64,000 bases of DNA from an uncultured Duncaniella sp. (lineage in GTDB: Bacteria; Bacteroidota; Bacteroidia; Bacteroidales; Muribaculaceae), in the NCBI GenBank assembly GCA_910586665.1, contig CAJUIX010000008.1:1-64000 (forward strand). The letters are read 5' to 3'. Within the stretch, counting starts at the first letter, position 1. Each line of letters opens with the position of its first letter. Of the stretch, positions 60,001 through 64,000 are shown piece after piece. The notes under the pieces are model-generated. The model worked only from the letters and a program-made list of their open reading frames with translations, did no database searches and had not been told where the DNA came from. Made by a program: the position numbers and the translations under genes.

Positions 60001-63000
60001 CTTTACCTACATTCTTGATGTTAGCAAGAAGAGTATTAGCATCAGCGACAGCATCGGCAAGAGCTGTTTGTGTAAGAAGCTTTCCATCCTTATTAGCCTT
60101 AGCCAAAATACCCTTGACCGGATCCTCAACAACATTCTTCTTATCAGCGATTTCAGGCTGGAGGTCATAGAGTTCGTTGATGTCAGTTTTAATACCGCCA
60201 TTGTCAGCAATATATTTCTTATAGCCGGCATTGGTCAGCTGATAAGCGTGCTTGATATATGAGTCGATAGAATTATCGTACTCAGCGGTAAGAGCTGCCG
60301 AAATCTGGTTCCAGCTGCTTGTACCATCAGCATACTGCTTATCTGCAAGGCGCTTGCTATTCTCTTCAGCAATAGCAGCACTATAAGTATCGGAGAATGC
60401 ATTAAGGAGTGCCTGAGCCTCTGCTTCCTGAGCACCGAAGTTCGGGATAATGGTAAGTGAAGTAGACTCCCCCTTTCCATAGGCCTCAGTCACCTGACGG
60501 TTGAGAGCAAGCATAGCCTCGGAAATCTCCTTAACCTTCTTAGAGATTTCAGCAGGAGTAAAGGTTCCGTTTCCGCCGGCAGTATTGGCATCATTAAGCT
60601 CTTCCTGAACAGCCTGGAGAAGCTTGTTGACACGGTCAGCGGCTGCAAGCTGCTCATCGTGGGCAGTCTCGTTCGCGCGGATTTCTGCAGCCATGCCCTT
60701 GACAGCCTCAATGGTTGTCTTGATATTGGCTACATACTTGCCATCCTTGTTAAGAGCTGCGGCATTGTCCTTAACGGCCTCTGCGTTGTAAGCCTGCTCA
60801 ATTTCATTATTATATCCCTTGTAGGTCTTCCAGTGACCGCCATCCTGTTTGGAAGCATCACCGATGACACCTGCATAGTAAGCCTTGGCAGGATCTTTGG
60901 AAAGCTGCTCGTTGATATCGGCAATGTTACCAAGCTGAGTGGCAAGGATTGCCAATTCAGCAGTCATAGCCTTATATGCACGATAGTTGGCAAGAGTGCT
61001 CTCAACAATCTTCTCGATAGCAGGGATGTTGGGTGTCACCTTGCTGTCGTTGCCGTCGAGGTATGACTGAAGGGTCTTATCATAACCGTTGAAGTCCTTC
61101 TCCTTGACAGTGGTTGCATTAATCTTGCCTGCAAGTTCTGTAAGTTTGCCCTCAAGAGTCGCAATCGCTGTTTTAGCGTCTTTGTCCTTGTCATTACCTT
61201 GAACCTTAGCAGCTTCAATTTCACTCTTAAGGCTTGCAAGTTTATCATTGACGACCTTGAGGTTAGCTTTTGAAGCATTTACAGTAAAGGACTGTCGTTC
61301 AGCAGCTATCTGAGCCTTGGTATCACCTGCATTGTCACCAATCTGCTTAATCGCAGCATAGGTCTGCATGATTTTGCCATCCTCATGATTAGCGATAACA
61401 GCCTGAAGATCGCCATCAATCTTATTGACTGCCTTTGTAAGTTCCTTGATGTTGTTGTATGTTGTCGTACGGACACCTTCTGCACCCGGAAGGAGATGCT
61501 TCTCGGAGTCGATGTATTTGGTAAGCTTGTCATAGTCAGCCTTGACATCAGCTGCCTTGTAAGCATCAATGAGACCCTCGGAAGCAGTCTCAAGATTAGT
61601 AAGAAGTTTATCGATGGAACCACCGTCTTTTACAGCCTCCTCGGTCTTCTTATCATCAATCTTGGTGAGAGCAGCAAATGCGTCCTCAATCACCTTGATA
61701 TCGCCGGCGTAGAGACCCTCAAGGAAGGAAATACCCTTAATCTGATCCTTGATAGCAGTCAAACGGCTATGCTGCGCTGTAATCTGAGTGGCTTTGCCTT
61801 GGAGTACCACAAGAGCATCCTGGGCCTTGCTTACAGCACCGCTTGCAGCGATATAAGACTTATATGTATCCTCGCTGAGATCCTTACCATAAGCGGCATC
61901 GATTGCCGACTTCATCTTGGAAATCTCGGCAAGCACCTTATCCTTGGCAGTGTCAACCTCGCCCTGGAGCTGTGAAGGAACATTGATGGCTTTAGCAGTG
62001 TTGTTTGCTGCATCAGTCGACGTCTTGATCTGATCATAAGCAGTCTTCATAGCTGCTTTCTGGTCGGTAACGAAGTTATTCCATGCTTCAGCAGCTACTG
62101 TTACAGCCTGCTGTGCTTCATTGATTGCCTCGATAGCCTTGGTCTTGTTACCCTTTACATCGCCCTTATCAGCAGAGCCGCCGATTTCAAGAAGAGTAGC
62201 ATAATCAAGACCTGCCTCATTCTGCTTCACATCAACGTATTCGGCAGCAGCACGATAGAGCGGCTCGAATGTATTGTTGATTTCAGTAATCTTTTCAGCG
62301 AAAGCATTTGCAGGATAAGGAAGAGGTTTACCAGCCTCATCGACATTCTGATCCTCAGCAAGAGAAATCACAAGTTCCTGATAAGACTTGCGAAGAGCAA
62401 GGAACAAGTCGCTACCGTTGGGGTCACCACCCTCAGTTGCTTTGTAGAACTCATCGTAAGCCTTCAAGTCATCAGAAGCTCCGTTGATTCGGCCATCAAG
62501 AAGATAGTATTCGTTCTCAATAGCGCTCCATGCGGACTTAAGAGCCTTGGTATCAATCTTGGATTCGAGCTTGTCCTCTGTATAGGTCGATTCAATCAAT
62601 TCCTTATAAGGAGCAAGGAGTGCAGCGAGATCTTCGCCTCTCTTCTTATAATTCTCACTTACGACATAATCGTATCTGCTATCATTTTTATCAGCAAGAA
62701 TGGCTGCAATCTGCTCGTTAAGAGTCTGGACTTTCTTCACATAGGCAAGTTGCTTCTGAAGCTGGTCATTTTTCTCAACGGAGTTTACAGCATAGTTCTC
62801 GAAGCGGGTGTTTTCAGCCTTAACATCTGCGTTATAGCTATCAGCCTCAGCCTTTAGAGCCGCGATAGATACAAGAATCTTGTTGTTTTCCTTGTAGAGC
62901 TCAAATTTCTTATAATTATCAAGACTCTGAGTCTTAACAGCTACAATATCCTTATCAAGAGCTGCAATCTTGCCATCAAGAGCAGACTTGGCATTGCCAA

Positions 63001-63595
63001 GCTCAACAACCTTGTCGGAAGTGTTGTTGACAGTCGAGCCGTTGTGCTCTAATGAAGTTGTAACATCCTTAATATCACCAAACTTGGCATTGTTATAAGC
63101 CGTGGTTATATCAGCGGTTGCTTTTGCCCAGTCAAAATCAAGGTCAAGGTTAAGTTTTGAAAAACTGAACTTCTCTTCTTTCACAGTCCCGTCGTTGTTC
63201 TTATTAGGATTTTCAGGAACGATTTTGACAGTGACCTTAGTATCAGTTCCGGATTTAACGACAAATCCCGTAACTTTTCTTCTGCTGACGATAACTTCTA
63301 CATTTGGGTCAGAAATGCCGTCATTGACAGAAAGCACACAGTTCTGTGCATTTGCATCGAGGCTAATAGAGTATGTACCAGCAGGAAGGCTTAAAACACG
63401 AGAAATGCTTTTGATTCCAGGAGGGCAAATCATCCCTTCTCCATCGGCTCCGTATCCAGACACGAAGCCATTGGATTCCGGAGTCCAATTAACACCACCG
63501 GTGCCAGGGGTGGTAAGATTTGATAAATCAAGTGCCAGCGCCGGGAACGCAACTGGCGTAGTCATCAATAAAGAAAGTAGTACTTCTTTTTTCAT
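57014..63595 (-). CDS. Giant exported helical protein with dockerin, cohesin-like domain and sorting-like tail
   Basis: The 2193-residue protein has a signal peptide (MKKEVLLSLLMTTPVAFPAL), a beta-rich N-terminal domain (about 25-150, SRVLSLPAGTYSISLDANAQ), then about 1750 residues of almost unbroken charged, Ala-rich helix with many coiled-coil-like segments. A dockerin (about 1935-2002) follows with two calcium loops, DVNLDKECDVAD and DMNDDQAFTTSD. Then comes a cohesin-like domain (about 2010-2135, with VRRYAVNVDNSAAFVAGQFD) and a tail (SGIEDTVI, KQRIYNAAGQALRG, GVNIIRNADGSVSKEYHK) like that of the neighbour protein. Type IX secretion is inferred. It is likely a long rod that is held at the surface or assembled by dockerin-cohesin contacts. 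No enzyme domain was seen. Confidence 0.85.
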   Translation of the reverse strand: MKKEVLLSLLMTTPVAFPALALDLSNLTTPGTGGVNWTPESNGFVSGYGADGEGMICPPGIKSISRVLSLPAGTYSISLDANAQNCVLSVNDGISDPNVEVIVSRRKVTGFVVKSGTDTKVTVKIVPENPNKNNDGTVKEEKFSFSKLNLDLDFDWAKATADITTAYNNAKFGDIKDVTTSLEHNGSTVNNTSDKVVELGNAKSALDGKIAALDKDIVAVKTQSLDNYKKFELYKENNKILVSIAALKAEADSYNADVKAENTRFENYAVNSVEKNDQLQKQLAYVKKVQTLNEQIAAILADKNDSRYDYVVSENYKKRGEDLAALLAPYKELIESTYTEDKLESKIDTKALKSAWSAIENEYYLLDGRINGASDDLKAYDEFYKATEGGDPNGSDLFLALRKSYQELVISLAEDQNVDEAGKPLPYPANAFAEKITEINNTFEPLYRAAAEYVDVKQNEAGLDYATLLEIGGSADKGDVKGNKTKAIEAINEAQQAVTVAAEAWNNFVTDQKAAMKTAYDQIKTSTDAANNTAKAINVPSQLQGEVDTAKDKVLAEISKMKSAIDAAYGKDLSEDTYKSYIAASGAVSKAQDALVVLQGKATQITAQHSRLTAIKDQIKGISFLEGLYAGDIKVIEDAFAALTKIDDKKTEEAVKDGGSIDKLLTNLETASEGLIDAYKAADVKADYDKLTKYIDSEKHLLPGAEGVRTTTYNNIKELTKAVNKIDGDLQAVIANHEDGKIMQTYAAIKQIGDNAGDTKAQIAAERQSFTVNASKANLKVVNDKLASLKSEIEAAKVQGNDKDKDAKTAIATLEGKLTELAGKINATTVKEKDFNGYDKTLQSYLDGNDSKVTPNIPAIEKIVESTLANYRAYKAMTAELAILATQLGNIADINEQLSKDPAKAYYAGVIGDASKQDGGHWKTYKGYNNEIEQAYNAEAVKDNAAALNKDGKYVANIKTTIEAVKGMAAEIRANETAHDEQLAAADRVNKLLQAVQEELNDANTAGGNGTFTPAEISKKVKEISEAMLALNRQVTEAYGKGESTSLTIIPNFGAQEAEAQALLNAFSDTYSAAIAEENSKRLADKQYADGTSSWNQISAALTAEYDNSIDSYIKHAYQLTNAGYKKYIADNGGIKTDINELYDLQPEIADKKNVVEDPVKGILAKANKDGKLLTQTALADAVADANTLLANIKNVGKAANDEADRFANGYWNIINPKFQTNIDNHDALTAAGIVDKYISVKKPNDTKVISVATDEMAAEDAAVLAAKKKAYKLDDKGNPTNVQVEHLGQVMDDIANELDKVVALDDARKEAIAKKMWNASYTKTVDELSKRIKELDTLTAAAADDRTAAKETMNEVVGKISELNDAVADLESVFAGINAKIGADTDDATKTTLAGYYAKAMAAYNVVKAAHDKATATAKLFDEYTKLLDAAKADFEALSNFGETLAGTYGTLNSIENQIETIQAQIDAKNYVSDDNNIKDNIKTLKDTTIPVAYKTVVEDGLGELTKQSVVLESAWAEASKTEYNVAPATLQAYRDKIDTFKASALIAKFNPMIEDVNYDYETVAEKTVAYKAIGEELREVETSMSQLEEELRQLCSKSAVDAAKAELTEAYNKVAADINSLSTYEQETQDAFAAKFAELKADLDEISGDWAAAGVNVVMQKDNFEQRIADVAAEVKAELGKVAVKDAAVKAHKAAYADLSAKYDAQVEILNDIKNLIDVNDIFFAEEQRMDAQNNPVFDEAGNPVMYKPAKEKFEAEIEKLEARLANSKKDLDKQNVAGNMDKNSVLLGFNTPEKYNDPNKTDETVTIPATIANLRNATTDGALGVIYTLAGSNGNSNVVAVMKNQLLALYKTIDKANILPDVKANLLADYDVLAEKASKAIDKVQLVQADGETTEKLAARKLAQAEKNINAGRSIIEEAQALVAEGEKNTFMRGDVNLDKECDVADLQTVVTLVGERTSYDEFVAANGENGRVMAAAADMNDDQAFTTSDISAVISTILDPKNIKSTPVRVAMSRGAVEGSNVIAASFVSEEAGVRRYAVNVDNSAAFVAGQFDIALGEGMTLVDVVAADRAAAHEVALFHHGADSKRVVLYNMDNAVIEGQNGAVVYIDVIGDGTVEIENAIFADRNSIDYSLNGSNNGTSGIEDTVIDNNGGLKQRIYNAAGQALRGLQRGVNIIRNADGSVSKEYHK

Positions 63596-64000
63596 GATTT
63601 AAAGTTTAAATTTGTATTTATTGCACTTGTATTAATTACCAAAAGAATGGTTGTCAGTTTGTTATGGACGTTTTGAACGTCTCCGCGGGGACTATGTAGG
63701 GAGTGTGTTGGTGTCGCGACACGAGGATCCAATCAACTATAGTCGGTACAAAAGTAAAGAAAAGTTCACAATTGCCTTGCGTAATTCTGTTAAATAACGT
63801 TAAGACAATAGTTAAAGCTTAAATTTGTGTGATTTTTAGGGACACATTTGGGGGAGGGGTTAAAAATTTTGGTGAATAAAGGTTAATTTTTAAGGATGAG
63901 AGGTTTGACGGAGGACAAAGTTAATATTTTTTTGCGGTTTTGCAAAATTTGGTGGAGGAGGGAGGGGAGGAAGAGGGGGATAGGGCTAATAGGAGGAATA
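63596..64000. promoter_or_regulatory. Leader and upstream region of the giant gene, to the window edge
   Basis: No gene is seen in these 405 bases. On the minus strand TACTTTTG (63749-63756) is a good -7 box, giving a start near 63742 and a leader of about 147 bases. The leader contains two perfect palindromes, GACGTT-TTG-AACGTC (63667-63681) and GTGTCGCGACAC (63711-63722). Beyond 63760 the sequence is AT-rich and then purine-rich, ending in the 9-bp repeat at 63981. Confidence 0.55.
63981..64000. repeat. 9-bp tandem repeat running off the window
   Basis: TAGGGCTAA, TAGGAGGAA and TA continue to the last base. The units match the array at 21610-21654, so the two arrays belong to one family. 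The full extent lies outside the window. Confidence 0.6.

Noticed and set aside
1..64000. CRISPR array, rRNA operon, prophage or complete insertion sequence
   Set aside because: No regularly spaced direct repeats, rRNA signatures, transposase, integrase or phage structural genes were found on either strand.

Overview
The window reads as a chromosomal segment of a GC-rich member of the order Bacteroidales, most likely family Muribaculaceae or a close relative. The family is an inference. Supporting signs are many promoters of the Bacteroidetes type (TTTG or TTG, about 20 bases, TAnnTTTG), a Na+-NQR operon, a TonB-ExbB-ExbD-ExbD cluster, secreted glycan hydrolases, and C-terminal tails like those of type IX secretion substrates. 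There is no transposase, integrase, prophage, rRNA operon or CRISPR array. Genus and species cannot be read from the sequence.

Layout. 0-4 kb: a GH31 glycosidase and a sialate O-acetylesterase-like protein, then a palindromic repeat. 4.2-5.7 kb: a hicAB toxin-antitoxin pair with an operator-like palindrome in its promoter, divergent from a small charged protein whose reading frame contains a second copy of the palindromic repeat. 5.7-6.5 kb: a TlpA-like thioredoxin. 6.5-12.6 kb (minus): nqrABCDEF. 12.9-16.2 kb: exbB, two exbD genes and tonB. 16.4-19.7 kb: clpB, then a small lipoprotein behind a structured leader. 19.8-21.5 kb: a SAM-II/SAM-V-like riboswitch and metK. 21.7-24.9 kb (minus): upp, then a ybaK-aroC-radical SAM operon. 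25.1-26.1 kb: a small membrane protein and a gene-free stretch of nested inverted repeats. 26.1-33.4 kb: pnp, ispD, recG, a GH28 enzyme and tRNA-Leu(CAG). 33.5-47.4 kb: glnS, a TPR protein, a GH13 amylase, trigger factor, a MATE exporter, an AspT/YidE-type transporter, prs and an S9 peptidase lipoprotein. 47.5-49.3 kb: an AT-rich accessory patch with a decayed Abi_2 gene, a guanidinium-type SMR exporter and a Nim-like flavoprotein. 49.3-53 kb (minus): lgt, pheS, nth, a TRIC/UPF0126 protein and a GtrA protein. 53.1-54.5 kb: a CLC anion transporter. 54.7-63.6 kb (minus): two large exported proteins, one with two cohesin-like domains and a helical repeat region, the other a 2193-residue helical protein ending in a dockerin, a cohesin-like domain and a sorting-like tail.

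The core genes fit together conventionally. NQR exports Na+ during respiration. ExbB/ExbD/TonB energises outer-membrane uptake, and the secreted GH31, GH28, GH13 and esterase proteins would release glycans. The least explained part is the 54.7-63.6 kb pair, the best candidate for an undescribed surface system: a possible cohesin-dockerin partnership built on very long helical rods. Second are the palindromic repeats with paired core changes, one of which is inside a gene, and the nested repeat block at 25.5-25.8 kb. All calls come from reading the sequence; no database search was possible.
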